DNA from: Ignavibacteriae bacterium HGW-Ignavibacteriae-1
GTDB lineage: Bacteria; Bacteroidota; Ignavibacteria; Kapaibacteriales; UBA2268
NCBI GenBank assembly: GCA_002839825.1
Contig: PGYU01000001.1
Coordinates: 398,698-462,697 of the forward strand
Length of the DNA stretch: 64,000 nt
Direction: 5' to 3'
Made by a program: the position numbers and the translations under genes. The notes beneath the pieces were generated by a model. That model saw only the letters and a program-made list of their open reading frames with translations, did not search any database and was not told where the DNA came from. Positions 1-8,077 of this stretch are shown piece by piece (position 1 is the first letter of the stretch; every line of letters begins with the position of its first letter).

Positions 1-126
1 GATAAAAATTGCCACGAACTGCTATCCTTAGCCGATGTTGACGGCGGCTTGATTGGTGGAGCTTCTCTAAATGCCGAAACTTTTGCAACAATAATTGAAA
101 ATGCGGAAAAAATCAGCAAGATATGA
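1..126 (+). CDS. tpiA: Triosephosphate isomerase, C-terminal end (partial)
   Basis: Only the last 41 codons lie in the window; the 5' part is cut off. The visible residues include [16 protein letters not shown], the phosphate-binding GG loop and final helix that close the TIM barrel in triosephosphate isomerase. The enzyme interconverts dihydroxyacetone phosphate and glyceraldehyde 3-phosphate in glycolysis. Its stop codon overlaps the pgsA start (ATGA at 123-126), so the two genes are probably translationally coupled. The family call rests on this terminal motif alone, but it is characteristic. Confidence 0.9.
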   Translation, partial: DKNCHELLSLADVDGGLIGGASLNAETFATIIENAEKISKI

Positions 127-707
127 ACCATTTGCCCAATATCTTAAGCATTTTTAGACTTATTTTAGCTCCCTTCTTTTATGTTTGCATTATTTCCGAT
201 AATAGCCAAACAGTAGTTCTCGGGGTTATATTGTTCATAGTCGGAGCATTGACCGATTATCTCGATGGACTTTTGGCTCGTAAGTATCAAGCAATCTCAT
301 CTGTGGGCAAATTTTTAGACCCTTTGGCGGACAAAGTTCTGACCGGATTTGCTCTTGTGGCATTTTCATCAATGAAAATTATTCCCCTTTGGATGGTGCT
401 TATAGTGCTTTTCCGAGATTTGCTTACTACTATGATCAGGACTATTGATACATCAGGAAGACTGAATTTCAAAACTTCCGAAATCGCCAGAATCAAAACA
501 TTCATTCAGATGGCTTTCATAGCTGCTATACTATTCATCGTATTCCTTTACCATACCGGAATGTTGGAAATCACTCAAGCGGATTACGACAGCTTTCTCA
601 AATCCGATTGGATTGATTATACTATGTTATTTATCGTATTGCTCACGCTTTATACATTCGTTGACTATATATTGAAAATTTTTGTTTCATTCAAAAAAAA
701 GAAATGA
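123..707 (+). CDS. pgsA: CDP-diacylglycerol--glycerol-3-phosphate 3-phosphatidyltransferase
   Basis: Integral membrane enzyme that transfers a phosphatidyl group from CDP-diacylglycerol to glycerol 3-phosphate, giving phosphatidylglycerol phosphate. The full CDP-alcohol phosphatidyltransferase signature is present: D45-x2-D48-G49-x2-A52-R53-x8-G62-x3-D66-x3-D70. Hydrophobic segments lie at about 5-25, 30-45, 75-95, 125-145 and 168-188. The length of 194 residues is normal for PgsA. It overlaps tpiA upstream and pgpA downstream by four bases each, and PgpA catalyses the next step, which supports PgsA over other CDP-alcohol transferases such as phosphatidylserine synthase. Confidence 0.92.
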   Translation: MNHLPNILSIFRLILAPFFYVCIISDNSQTVVLGVILFIVGALTDYLDGLLARKYQAISSVGKFLDPLADKVLTGFALVAFSSMKIIPLWMVLIVLFRDLLTTMIRTIDTSGRLNFKTSEIARIKTFIQMAFIAAILFIVFLYHTGMLEITQADYDSFLKSDWIDYTMLFIVLLTLYTFVDYILKIFVSFKKKK

Positions 708-1180
708 ACCAAAAAGTTTATATCAACTTAGCTACTTTGTTCGGAATTGGATACGCTCGATATGCTCCGGGAACAATAGGCAGCATTCCGCCATTGCTAT
801 TTTTATTGCTGCCTGAAGATTATTTCTATCCAATTACCATAGTGATTCTCGCCATTTCGATACTTATCTCATACAAACAAGTAGAAAAAATTGAATCTGA
901 TGGACATTCTGACCCGGGATTTGTAGTTGTGGATGAATTTGTCGGAATGTCATTTGTGCTTTTGATGCCATTTTTCCCTAAAAGCATATTTTGGGTTTTA
1001 CTTTCCTTTACAATTTTCCGATTTTTTGATATTTTCAAACCATTTCCAATAGACAAATTAAATTCCCGCGAAGGAGCTTTTTTCGTTTTTGCCGATGATG
1101 TACTTGCAGCAATTTTCACAAGCCTAACTATCTATATTCTATATGTATGTAACCAAATATTGGCTATTATTCTACTGTAA
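704..1180 (+). CDS. pgpA: Phosphatidylglycerophosphatase A
   Basis: Removes the phosphate from phosphatidylglycerol phosphate to give phosphatidylglycerol, completing the pathway begun by the overlapping pgsA gene. PgpA family marks are the N-terminal YAPGTIGS block (residues 20-27), the acidic VVVDEFVGM block (74-82) and the later FDIFKPFP and FADDVLAA blocks. Several hydrophobic segments make it a membrane protein. The 158-residue length fits the family. The start overlaps the pgsA stop (ATGA at 704-707). No clear terminator follows; the next 230 bases are AT-rich and lead to the HU gene. Confidence 0.92.
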   Translation: MNQKVYINLATLFGIGYARYAPGTIGSIPPLLFLLLPEDYFYPITIVILAISILISYKQVEKIESDGHSDPGFVVVDEFVGMSFVLLMPFFPKSIFWVLLSFTIFRFFDIFKPFPIDKLNSREGAFFVFADDVLAAIFTSLTIYILYVCNQILAIILL

Positions 1181-1291
1181 ATTCAATTATTTGAAAAAAT
1201 ATTGAAAAAAATGCAAAAATATAGGTGGGAACACGTTAAAATGACATTTTTTTTTTGCGTGTGAATTATTTTTTTATTATCTTGGTATTGT

Positions 1292-1299
1292 TATATTTG
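1292..1299 (+). promoter_or_regulatory. Possible -7 box of a Bacteroidetes-type promoter upstream of HU
   Basis: TATATTTG matches the TAnnTTTG -7 consensus described for Bacteroidetes sigma factors and lies about 120 bases before the HU start in an AT-rich gap. I see no convincing -33 TTTG at the usual spacing, so this is a weak call. Such 8-mers also occur by chance in AT-rich DNA. Confidence 0.3.
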
Positions 1300-1417
1300 T
1301 AACATTGCTCAAAACATTAGTATTCATATACGATTTCAATAAAAAAATGAGTATTTTTTCTCTTTTTTGGGCTTTTTGTAATTAACTGTTTAGTCATAAT
1401 TGTTTAAGGGAGTGCTA

Positions 1418-1729
1418 ATGGGCATGAACAAAACTGATCTCATCAATGCAGTTGCCGCAAGCTCGGGTTTGAATAAAGTTCAATCTGAAAAGGCAATCAA
1501 AAGTACACTAGAAGCTCTATCAACTGAATTGTCAGGTGGTGGCAGTGTAACTTTAATCGGATTTGGAACTTTTTCGGTAATGGAAAGACAAGCACGTATG
1601 GGTAAAAATCCCCAAACTGGCGCGTCAATCAGTATTCCGGCAAAGAAAGTTGCCAAATTCAAACCAGGCAAAGCTTTATCAGAAATGGTAAATCCGGTTG
1701 CTAAAACAGCGAAAAAGAAAAAGAAATAA
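1418..1729 (+). CDS. HU family DNA-binding protein
   Basis: Small basic nucleoid protein that binds and bends DNA as a dimer. The HU/IHF fold is plain: an N-terminal helical part (NKTDLINAVAASSGL) and the DNA-binding arm signature GFGTFSVMERQARMGKNP, followed by PAKKVAKFKPGKAL. A lysine-rich tail (TAKKKKK) extends the C-terminus slightly. I chose ATG 1418 because a GGGAG ribosome-binding sequence ends five bases upstream at 1412. An in-frame TTG at 1400 and a second ATG at 1424 are possible but less likely. The gene stands alone and is followed by its own terminator. It could be HU or an IHF-like paralogue; the sequence does not separate them. Confidence 0.93.
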   Translation: MGMNKTDLINAVAASSGLNKVQSEKAIKSTLEALSTELSGGGSVTLIGFGTFSVMERQARMGKNPQTGASISIPAKKVAKFKPGKALSEMVNPVAKTAKKKKK

Positions 1730-1757
1730 TTCTACTTTTTCGATGTGTTGAAAACTT

Positions 1758-1783
1758 AGCCGTTCTTATGAACGGCTTTTTTT
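1758..1783 (+). terminator. Rho-independent terminator after HU
   Basis: Perfect 8-bp inverted repeat AGCCGTTC/GAACGGCT with a 4-base loop, followed directly by six T residues. It separates HU from pyrB. Confidence 0.9.
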
Positions 1784-1824
1784 GTATTTTTGCATGAATT
1801 TTTATAACAAATCATTCGAATTAT

Positions 1825-2748
1825 ATGGGCGAACTTAAGCTATCAAAACCCTACTTATTACAAGCTTCAGACCTCACGACAGAGGATGTTAAGCTCATTT
1901 TCGACAAATCCGATTATTTTCTGAAGCACTATAAAAGGGGCGAGAAATTTGATGATTTGAAGGGTGTTACTGTCGCAATGGTGTTTTTTGAACCATCTAC
2001 TCGTACTAAACTTTCATTTGATATTGCTGCAAAGCGACTATCAGCCGACACAATTTCTTTCCAATCTGCTACAAGCAGTCTGACCAAAGGCGAATCCCTT
2101 ATTGATACTCTCCACACGATTGAAGCTATGGGCGTGCAAATGTATGTTGTACGGCATGGCAAATCCGGTGTTCCTCAATTTTTGCAGGAAAACACGAGTG
2201 GTGTGATTTTGAATGCAGGTGATGGCAAACATGCTCACCCAACTCAAGCACTATTGGATTCATATACCTTATATCGTCATTTTGGAGATGTCAAAGGGCT
2301 CAAAGTTTGCATCGTTGGCGATATTATTCACAGCAGGGTGGCGAGGTCAAACATCGCTTTGCTCAAAACTTTGGGTGCTGAAGTCACTTTATGCGCTCCC
2401 GGAACTCTTTTACCGCGCAATCGGAACATTTGGGATTGCCCGATAATCGAATCACTTGATGACGCAGTTGAGTGGGCTGATGTAATGTTGGTGCTGAGAT
2501 TGCAAAGAGAACGGATGGACTCAGGGATCTTACCTTCAATCACAGAATTTTCGAAATATTATGGTGTGAAATACGAACATTTTACCCGGAAACCGGAATT
2601 AGTCTTGATGCATCCCGGACCTGTAAACTTTGGGATTGAATTAGATTACCGTTTGAGCACATATCCAAATTGCTTGATCCAAACGCAAGTTACTCACGGT
2701 GTATTCATCAGGATGGCATTGTTATCACTTTTGGGCAGAGACCTATAA
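1825..2748 (+). CDS. pyrB: Aspartate carbamoyltransferase catalytic subunit
   Basis: Catalyses carbamoyl phosphate plus L-aspartate to N-carbamoyl-L-aspartate, the committed step of pyrimidine synthesis. The carbamoyl-phosphate loop FFEPSTRTKLSF is at residues 54-65 (S58-T59-R60-T61). The HPTQALLDSY block and the C-terminal MHPGPVNFGIE block, the aspartate-domain signature, are also present. The 307-residue length is standard for the catalytic chain. No pyrI regulatory subunit is adjacent. The stop is followed by a second stop and at once by the TTG start of prmC, so the two genes are almost certainly co-transcribed, though their functions are unrelated. Confidence 0.95.
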   Translation: MGELKLSKPYLLQASDLTTEDVKLIFDKSDYFLKHYKRGEKFDDLKGVTVAMVFFEPSTRTKLSFDIAAKRLSADTISFQSATSSLTKGESLIDTLHTIEAMGVQMYVVRHGKSGVPQFLQENTSGVILNAGDGKHAHPTQALLDSYTLYRHFGDVKGLKVCIVGDIIHSRVARSNIALLKTLGAEVTLCAPGTLLPRNRNIWDCPIIESLDDAVEWADVMLVLRLQRERMDSGILPSITEFSKYYGVKYEHFTRKPELVLMHPGPVNFGIELDYRLSTYPNCLIQTQVTHGVFIRMALLSLLGRDL

Positions 2749-2751
2749 TAA

Positions 2752-3600
2752 TTGGAAAGCATCTGGACTATAGTCAAATTGATTGATTGGGGTACGGGCT
2801 ATCTGAACAATCATAATATTGAATCTGCAAGACTCAATATAGAATTGATGCTTTCAAAAATTCTTAGCTACGACCGAATCAAACTATATTCAAATTTCGA
2901 CCAGCCGCTAAGTGCGGAGGAACTCGCTATGCTGAAGGGAATGATTAAGCGCCGAATTGCTTCCGAACCACTTCAATATATTTTGGGCGAAACCTATTTT
3001 TATGGACTGAAATTCTATTGTCGCCCAGATGTTTTAATACCGCGACCTGAAACAGAGCTAATAATAGAGCATTTCTCGAAAATTACAAAATCACAGGATT
3101 TTAAATTGTTGGATATTGGCACAGGAACGGGTTGTATTGCAATTACACTAGCCAAAATGTACCCCAATGCCTCAATTACAGCCATAGATATATCCGAGCA
3201 CGCTATTGCAACTGCCGCTATGAACGCCGAACTTCATAATGTCAAGTTAGATTTGATTCATGCCGATGTTTTTGAATATGAGTTCCCTAATATGTTCGAT
3301 TATATAGTTTCAAATCCGCCATATATTCCAATGAGCGAAAGTAAAGAACTGCAAGCGGAGATTCTGCTTCATGAGCCGTCAATTGCATACACTGACAGCA
3401 ATGATGGACTTAGTTACTTTAGGCGATTTAACGGCATAATCGAACGATTTATGAACCCAACGGGAAAATTTCTTTTTGAAATAGGAGCAGGTCAAAGTAA
3501 AGATTTGACTGAAATTTTGTCTGGCAAAGATATAAATGTAGTTTATGACTTATCCGGTCATGACCGATTGATAATTGGTGCTAACAAAGTGTTAATTTAG
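2752..3600 (+). CDS. prmC: Peptide chain release factor N5-glutamine methyltransferase
   Basis: S-adenosylmethionine-dependent enzyme that methylates the glutamine of the GGQ motif in release factors RF1/RF2. The N-terminal helical PrmC domain (about residues 1-85) precedes a Rossmann methyltransferase domain with LLDIGTGTGCIAITLA (motif I) and catalytic N188-P-P-Y191 (VSNPPYIP). The 282-residue length matches the family. The start has to be TTG at 2752: two in-frame stops lie directly upstream and the next ATG (2848) would remove conserved N-terminal residues. Translation probably depends on ribosomes finishing pyrB three bases upstream. Confidence 0.92.
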   Translation: MESIWTIVKLIDWGTGYLNNHNIESARLNIELMLSKILSYDRIKLYSNFDQPLSAEELAMLKGMIKRRIASEPLQYILGETYFYGLKFYCRPDVLIPRPETELIIEHFSKITKSQDFKLLDIGTGTGCIAITLAKMYPNASITAIDISEHAIATAAMNAELHNVKLDLIHADVFEYEFPNMFDYIVSNPPYIPMSESKELQAEILLHEPSIAYTDSNDGLSYFRRFNGIIERFMNPTGKFLFEIGAGQSKDLTEILSGKDINVVYDLSGHDRLIIGANKVLI

Positions 3601-3711
3601 TGTTAAGATAGAGTGTATTTTGTGTCTAAGCAATAAATAATGGCATTTTTAGTTAATATATTATAATTTTATTCTCTGTCATTCGATAAAAATTTATTAA
3701 TTTTGAACTTG

Positions 3712-3719
3712 TATTTTTG
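3712..3719 (+). promoter_or_regulatory. Possible -7 box upstream of the STAS/ExbB operon
   Basis: TATTTTTG fits TAnnTTTG and lies 39 bases before the STAS-domain start, a sensible distance for a leader. No clear -33 element is visible. It is the best promoter candidate in the 158-base gap between prmC and the operon. Confidence 0.35.
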
Positions 3720-3758
3720 TTGAAAAAGCAATATTAATTTTTAAAATGAGAGGTTATT

Positions 3759-4103
3759 ATGTCGCAAGTAAAAGTTGAGCAAGAGATTGGTGGTTCAATC
3801 CTTACATTAAAAGGGCAATTCATAGGTGGAGCAGAGACAGATGAGTTGAGAGACACCTTAATGAGTTTAACCGAAAATCAAGTCAAACATTTGATAATTG
3901 ACTTGAACAATGTTACGTATCTAAATTCTACTGCTTTGGGTGTATTGATTTCTTCTCATGCAAATTTTGCAAAGCGTGATGGCAAAATTGTACTTTGCAA
4001 TGTAAGCAAATCGCTCGAAAATATTTTTGTTATTACTAAATTGACTCTTGTATTTGCTATAGCTTCAAACGTAGATGAAGCAAGAAAAATGTTAACTAAA
4101 TAA
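3759..4103 (+). CDS. STAS-domain protein (anti-sigma factor antagonist-like)
   Basis: A single 114-residue STAS domain like SpoIIAA/RsbV, which in known systems releases a sigma factor or another partner from an anti-sigma kinase depending on its own phosphorylation. The fold is recognisable from HLIIDLNNVTYLNSTALGVL (residues 44-63). In SpoIIAA the corresponding motif is D-S-S-G with the second serine phosphorylated; here it reads N56-S57-T58-A59, so T58 would be the acceptor. No anti-sigma kinase, phosphatase or sigma factor gene is nearby. It lies 38 bases before exbB and may be the first gene of that operon. The partner is unknown. Confidence 0.8.
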   Translation: MSQVKVEQEIGGSILTLKGQFIGGAETDELRDTLMSLTENQVKHLIIDLNNVTYLNSTALGVLISSHANFAKRDGKIVLCNVSKSLENIFVITKLTLVFAIASNVDEARKMLTK

Positions 4104-4141
4104 ACAAACTTTTATCAAATCATAACTTTTATGGAGATTTT

Positions 4142-4924
4142 ATGAAGAACTCTTTCAATGCGATAGTAATCGCATTATCGTTGATTACTGCTTATTTGAT
4201 ATTTTATTTCTATATGGGAAATCCCAATAACTTCAACGACCCTGATACAAAACACGAACCTAAAGCCGGAAACGTACCGGGCATGGTTTATACAGGCGGG
4301 CCCCTTGTCGGTTTACTTATGACTTTCATTCTTATAGCTATAACATTTGTCATCGAACGTTCCTATTCAATAGGTCAAGCGAAAGGAAAAGGCAACCCTG
4401 CAGTATTCATCAAATCCGTAATCACAAAACTTACTCAAGGAGATTTAGACGGAGCCATAGCCGAGTGCGACAAACAGCGGGGCAGTATGGCAAACGTACT
4501 TCGTTCCGCTATCGTAAGGTTCAAAGAAATTGAACACGACCCTGAATTCCCGGGCGAAAAGAAGGTTTCAGAAGTTCAAAGAGCGATTGACGAATCAATG
4601 AACTTAGAAACTCCATTATTGGAAAAAAATCTTGTAATTTTATCAACTATTGCTTCGGTAGCTGTATTGGTCGGTTTGTTGGGAACAACACTCGGTATGA
4701 TTAGAGCATTCCAAGCATTGGCAGTATCCGGTACAGTATCAGCAATTCAGCTTTCTATCGGTATCTCCGAAGCACTTTATAATACCGCCGGCGGTTTGGT
4801 TGGTGCAATCATCGCTATTGTTGCATATAACTATTTTACTACAAAAGTTGATAATTTCGTTTATATGATTGACGAAGCGATTCTAAATATCACACAGATA
4901 TTTACTGTAAGAATAAAGAGCTAA
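4142..4924 (+). CDS. exbB: MotA/TolQ/ExbB family proton channel protein
   Basis: Inner-membrane subunit of a proton-driven motor that, with ExbD partners, energises TonB. An N-terminal membrane segment lies at about residues 8-25, a second at about 52-72, and the conserved C-terminal pair follows in the region containing VAVLVGLLGTTLGMIRAF and ISEALYNTAGGLVGAIIAIVAYN. The cytoplasmic stretch between them carries the usual charged helices (about 80-160). GGAG before the ATG supports the start. The 260 residues are slightly longer than E. coli ExbB because of the first membrane segment and its loop. Two exbD genes and tonB follow on the same strand, so a Ton role is favoured over TolQ or MotA. 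Confidence 0.9.
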   Translation: MKNSFNAIVIALSLITAYLIFYFYMGNPNNFNDPDTKHEPKAGNVPGMVYTGGPLVGLLMTFILIAITFVIERSYSIGQAKGKGNPAVFIKSVITKLTQGDLDGAIAECDKQRGSMANVLRSAIVRFKEIEHDPEFPGEKKVSEVQRAIDESMNLETPLLEKNLVILSTIASVAVLVGLLGTTLGMIRAFQALAVSGTVSAIQLSIGISEALYNTAGGLVGAIIAIVAYNYFTTKVDNFVYMIDEAILNITQIFTVRIKS

Positions 4925-4951
4925 TTTAAATTTGCACAAAAGGAGTATTCT

Positions 4952-5464
4952 GTGCCTAAAGTAAAGAAAAAGAGGATGGGGTTCGTCATAGATATGACCC
5001 CACTTGTGGACATCACTTTTTTGCTTCTTACATTTTTCATGTTTACTGCAAAATTTAAGTCAGAAGCCGAAAGTGAACAAAAATTCAGTATTGAACGACC
5101 AAAAGTAACAGCCGATACATCGAAAGTTCCGGATAAGGATTTGGCTATCATTAAAATAGCTATTGATTCGCTTACTTCGGATACTACATATTATTACGAA
5201 TTGCTGAACGAAGTGGACCGTGCAGAAGTATGGAAGTTGACAGAATCTGTAACGGAGGAGATGAAAGATAAAGCCCAACTACCCGTTTCGCTTGAATCTT
5301 TGGATGATCTTGTCCGAAATACTCGTATAATTCGTTCCGAAACAGTGTTTGCTATTGATGCAGACAAGCGTTTGAGGTTCCAATATGTATGGGATGCAAT
5401 GGATATTTTACGAAAAAATCGTGCTACTGTATTTAATTACGTGACCGAGAAAAAAGGTGCATAA
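4952..5464 (+). CDS. exbD: ExbD/TolR family biopolymer transport protein (first copy)
   Basis: Single-span inner-membrane protein that forms the proton path together with ExbB. A short basic cytoplasmic end is followed by DMTPLVDITFLLLTFFMF, the diagnostic ExbD membrane segment with the essential aspartate at D20. The remainder (about 45-170) is periplasmic. The start is GTG with AGGAG seven bases upstream, and no in-frame ATG exists before the conserved segment. The periplasmic part is longer and more divergent than in the second copy. The 170-residue length is somewhat above that of E. coli ExbD. Confidence 0.9.
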   Translation: MPKVKKKRMGFVIDMTPLVDITFLLLTFFMFTAKFKSEAESEQKFSIERPKVTADTSKVPDKDLAIIKIAIDSLTSDTTYYYELLNEVDRAEVWKLTESVTEEMKDKAQLPVSLESLDDLVRNTRIIRSETVFAIDADKRLRFQYVWDAMDILRKNRATVFNYVTEKKGA

Positions 5465-5531
5465 AATAATTGTAACTTTTTAGAGATTGGTAACGTCTTT
5501 TATTTAGAAAACAAAATTAAAGGATTGTAAA

Positions 5532-6098
5532 ATGGCCGGCGGCGGTGCATTAAAAGCTGAAAGATCGAAAAGAGGTAAAGCCTCTAAACGGAAAAAAATG
5601 AAAAGAGTCAGCTATCATCTTGATATGACTCCTTTGGTGGACATCACTTTCTTATTGTTAACATTTTTTATGTTCACAACTACTATGGCTACGCCGCAAG
5701 TAATGGAAATGTCTATTCCACCCGAAGTTGTTGACCAAGTTGAAGTGAAAGAATCCGAGTTGCTACAATTATTTGTTAGAGATGATAACAAGATTTTCTA
5801 TGCAATTGGAAATGAAGACCCACAAGAAATTGAATTGAACAAAATAAGAGCAATGTCGGAAGTTGAAAATTTACGCGAAGGCAAACGAAATCGAATGATT
5901 ACAGCTGTTAAGCCTTCAAACGATGCCGATTACGGGACAATTGTCAACATACTTGACGAACTGAACATGGCTGAAATCTTGATTACAGCCGAAATTACCA
6001 AAGAATTTGACGAAGATGGTAACCCCAAGAAACGTGAAAGACGATTTACAATTGCGCAAATGAGCGAAGAAGAATTGGAAAAAATTAAGGAGTTGTAA
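5532..6098 (+). CDS. exbD: ExbD/TolR family biopolymer transport protein (second copy)
   Basis: Second ExbD in the same operon. A very basic cytoplasmic tail (residues 7-26, KAERSKRGKASKRKK) precedes the signature DMTPLVDITFLLLTFFMF, with the proton-carrying aspartate at D37. The periplasmic domain ends in a charged segment rich in Glu and Lys. The membrane segments of the two copies are nearly identical, but their periplasmic parts are not, which suggests two different roles in one complex rather than a recent duplication. The stop is one base before the tonB start, indicating tight coupling. Confidence 0.9.
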   Translation: MAGGGALKAERSKRGKASKRKKMKRVSYHLDMTPLVDITFLLLTFFMFTTTMATPQVMEMSIPPEVVDQVEVKESELLQLFVRDDNKIFYAIGNEDPQEIELNKIRAMSEVENLREGKRNRMITAVKPSNDADYGTIVNILDELNMAEILITAEITKEFDEDGNPKKRERRFTIAQMSEEELEKIKEL

Positions 6099-6099
6099 G

Positions 6100-6885
6100 A
6101 TGTCGGAATTAACTGCCAAATTGCCAATCGAAATGCCCGAACCATCAGGTTACGGTGCAAAGGAATTGAAAGAGTTCATTAATAAGAACACTTTAAGAGG
6201 TTTTCTTGTTACATTGGGTCTAACAATAATTTTACTACTTATTTATGTATTTGTTGTCCAACCCTCAGATAAGGCTAAAGTTGCTCCTAAAATGGCACCT
6301 TTGGCAAAAGTCAGGTTAGACGACCTTGCTCAACAAAATAATGATGTCATGGAAGCACCTCCACCTGTGCAACAAATTGTAAACACAGGTCCTGCTGCGA
6401 GAGCCGGTAACCCAATTCCGGTGCCCGATGCTCAAATCACAGCAGAAATGAAAGACTTCGCAACTATTGATGTCATGAGTAGGGCTTCCTCGGAAGGTGG
6501 TGATGGTCTTGACTTAGGTGGGTTTGCGGATAACATTGACATGGGTGAAAGAGTAGTAGTTCAGAAAAGAATAGAAGAACCAGCGCCGGATGCATTTATT
6601 CCTGTAGAAAAGGAACCGGGCGTGGATTTAGCAAAGCTCCAAAAAATCATCAAGTACCCCGAATTAGCTCGTAGAGCCGGTGTTGAAGGAAAAGTAATAA
6701 TCCGTGTACTTGTTGACGAAAAGGGCAAAGCTCGCAAACAATTGATTGAATATACTGATAACGAATTGCTTAACCAAGCTGCGATGGATGCCGTGAACGA
6801 CTACGGTACATTTACTCCGGCTATCCAAAATGCACAACCGATTATGTGTTGGGTAAGTATTCCTATCCAATTCAAACTTAGATGA
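6100..6885 (+). CDS. tonB: TonB family energy transducer
   Basis: Anchored in the inner membrane by one segment at about residues 33-53. A periplasmic linker of moderate proline content follows (for example MEAPPPVQQIV), and then a C-terminal TonB domain at about 183-261 with YPELARRAGVEGKVIIRVLV, the A-x2-D-A motif and a final FTPAIQNAQP block. It would transmit the ExbB/ExbD proton-motive force to outer-membrane receptors. No TonB-dependent receptor gene is in the window. The linker is short compared with E. coli TonB. It is the fourth gene of a motor operon that continues into a PstS-like lipoprotein and a TPR protein. Confidence 0.9.
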   Translation: MSELTAKLPIEMPEPSGYGAKELKEFINKNTLRGFLVTLGLTIILLLIYVFVVQPSDKAKVAPKMAPLAKVRLDDLAQQNNDVMEAPPPVQQIVNTGPAARAGNPIPVPDAQITAEMKDFATIDVMSRASSEGGDGLDLGGFADNIDMGERVVVQKRIEEPAPDAFIPVEKEPGVDLAKLQKIIKYPELARRAGVEGKVIIRVLVDEKGKARKQLIEYTDNELLNQAAMDAVNDYGTFTPAIQNAQPIMCWVSIPIQFKLR

Positions 6886-6937
6886 TGATTTTTACATATG
6901 TTTACCGCTCAGATATTCAGTTAATAGAAGTGCAAAA

Positions 6938-7147
6938 TTGCTATTACAAATTGTAAATTACTCTGTCAGGTCTCTGATAGTTATAATTGGAATACTGATC
7001 CTGAGCGGTATTTTATTGCCCGAATTTGATTCTCACTTTAGAATAGTTTTTGGTTCGGTGTTCGTTATCTTTGGCATATACAGATTGATTATGTTCTATA
7101 GTCAAAATAAAAGATACAGAATGGAGGAGGATTCAGATGATGAATAG
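6938..7147 (+). CDS. Small membrane protein of unknown function
   Basis: A 69-residue protein with two hydrophobic segments (about 10-27 and 35-54) and a short charged tail ending EEDSDDE. I do not recognise a family. The start is TTG at 6938, 52 bases after tonB; no in-frame ATG precedes the first segment. Its last 11 bases overlap the start of the PstS-like gene, and the GGAGGA inside its own 3' end is the likely ribosome-binding site for that gene. The position suggests a function tied to the TonB motor operon, but nothing in the sequence gives a mechanism. Confidence 0.65.
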   Translation: MLLQIVNYSVRSLIVIIGILILSGILLPEFDSHFRIVFGSVFVIFGIYRLIMFYSQNKRYRMEEDSDDE

Positions 7148-8048
7148 ACTTATTTTGTTGACGATAAGCATATTGCTTGTTTTATTGATTTCATGTGACA
7201 GTAAGTTTGAGAAATCGGAAAGTGATTCGATTAATGCAGGCGAATTAACGATTTATTGTGATGAATCTATTGCTAAGGTAATGGATAGTACTTTTAAAAT
7301 GTATCAAAATGCTTACCCCAAAATTAAATTTGATGCCAAAATTGTAGATTCACGTGAAGCTATGAATATGATTCTCTCGGGTCAAGCAGAAGCAGTTATC
7401 GTATCGAGAAATTATTTACCCGATGAAGATTCTTTGATGGCTGAATTTGATGTCAAACGTACTGAAATGATTGCTGCCGAAGACGCTTTAGTGTTTTATG
7501 TTAATCGCGATTTTCCTCTTGATACAATCAATCATGAGCAGTTAGTCGAAATTTTAACAACACAAAAATCTTTCAATGAGTTTTATCCTCAAGTCGGATT
7601 TGAACCTGAATTTGTTTGTAATTCAATTCGCTCTGCAGAATATGCAAACTTTTTGAAATTGGTATTGGGAAATCAAAAGCATACTAAACAGTTGAAATTT
7701 TTGAATGGTGTAGATTCTGTCAAAAATTATATACGCGGTAATAGCAAAGCAATCGGAATAGGATATTTGTCGCATGTTACGCGTAAAGCTGATTGGAAAG
7801 TGTTGAACGTGTCGTATATCAATCAAGACGGCAAACGCGAACCTCCACAAACTGTACATCAAGCGTACATTGTGCAAAATCGTTACCCGTACATAGTTCA
7901 ATATCGCGTTTTAATACAAGAAAGTTCGATGAGCAAAGCATTTTGGTTCGCATCGTTTATCTCGAAAGAATTTATTGTACAGACATATTTCAAAGAATTG
8001 GGAATTGTCCCCGGATTTGGACAATTCAGGTTAATTAAGCAAGATTGA
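7137..8048 (+). CDS. PstS-like substrate-binding lipoprotein
   Basis: A 303-residue exported lipoprotein: N-terminal hydrophobic stretch with lipobox LISC, acylated at C20. The rest resembles periplasmic binding proteins of the phosphate-binding (PstS) class, with an early strand GELTIYCDESIAKVMDSTF, an SGQAEAVIVSR segment in the first lobe and a late region containing AIGIGYLSHV. No ABC permease or ATPase gene is nearby; the neighbours are ExbB/ExbD/TonB and a TPR protein. A role in phosphate uptake is therefore unproven. It may sense or scaffold rather than import. The gene overlaps the small membrane protein by 11 bases. Confidence 0.72.
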   Translation: MMNRLILLTISILLVLLISCDSKFEKSESDSINAGELTIYCDESIAKVMDSTFKMYQNAYPKIKFDAKIVDSREAMNMILSGQAEAVIVSRNYLPDEDSLMAEFDVKRTEMIAAEDALVFYVNRDFPLDTINHEQLVEILTTQKSFNEFYPQVGFEPEFVCNSIRSAEYANFLKLVLGNQKHTKQLKFLNGVDSVKNYIRGNSKAIGIGYLSHVTRKADWKVLNVSYINQDGKREPPQTVHQAYIVQNRYPYIVQYRVLIQESSMSKAFWFASFISKEFIVQTYFKELGIVPGFGQFRLIKQD

Positions 8049-8077
8049 TTATTATATAAATAAGGAATCAAAATATA

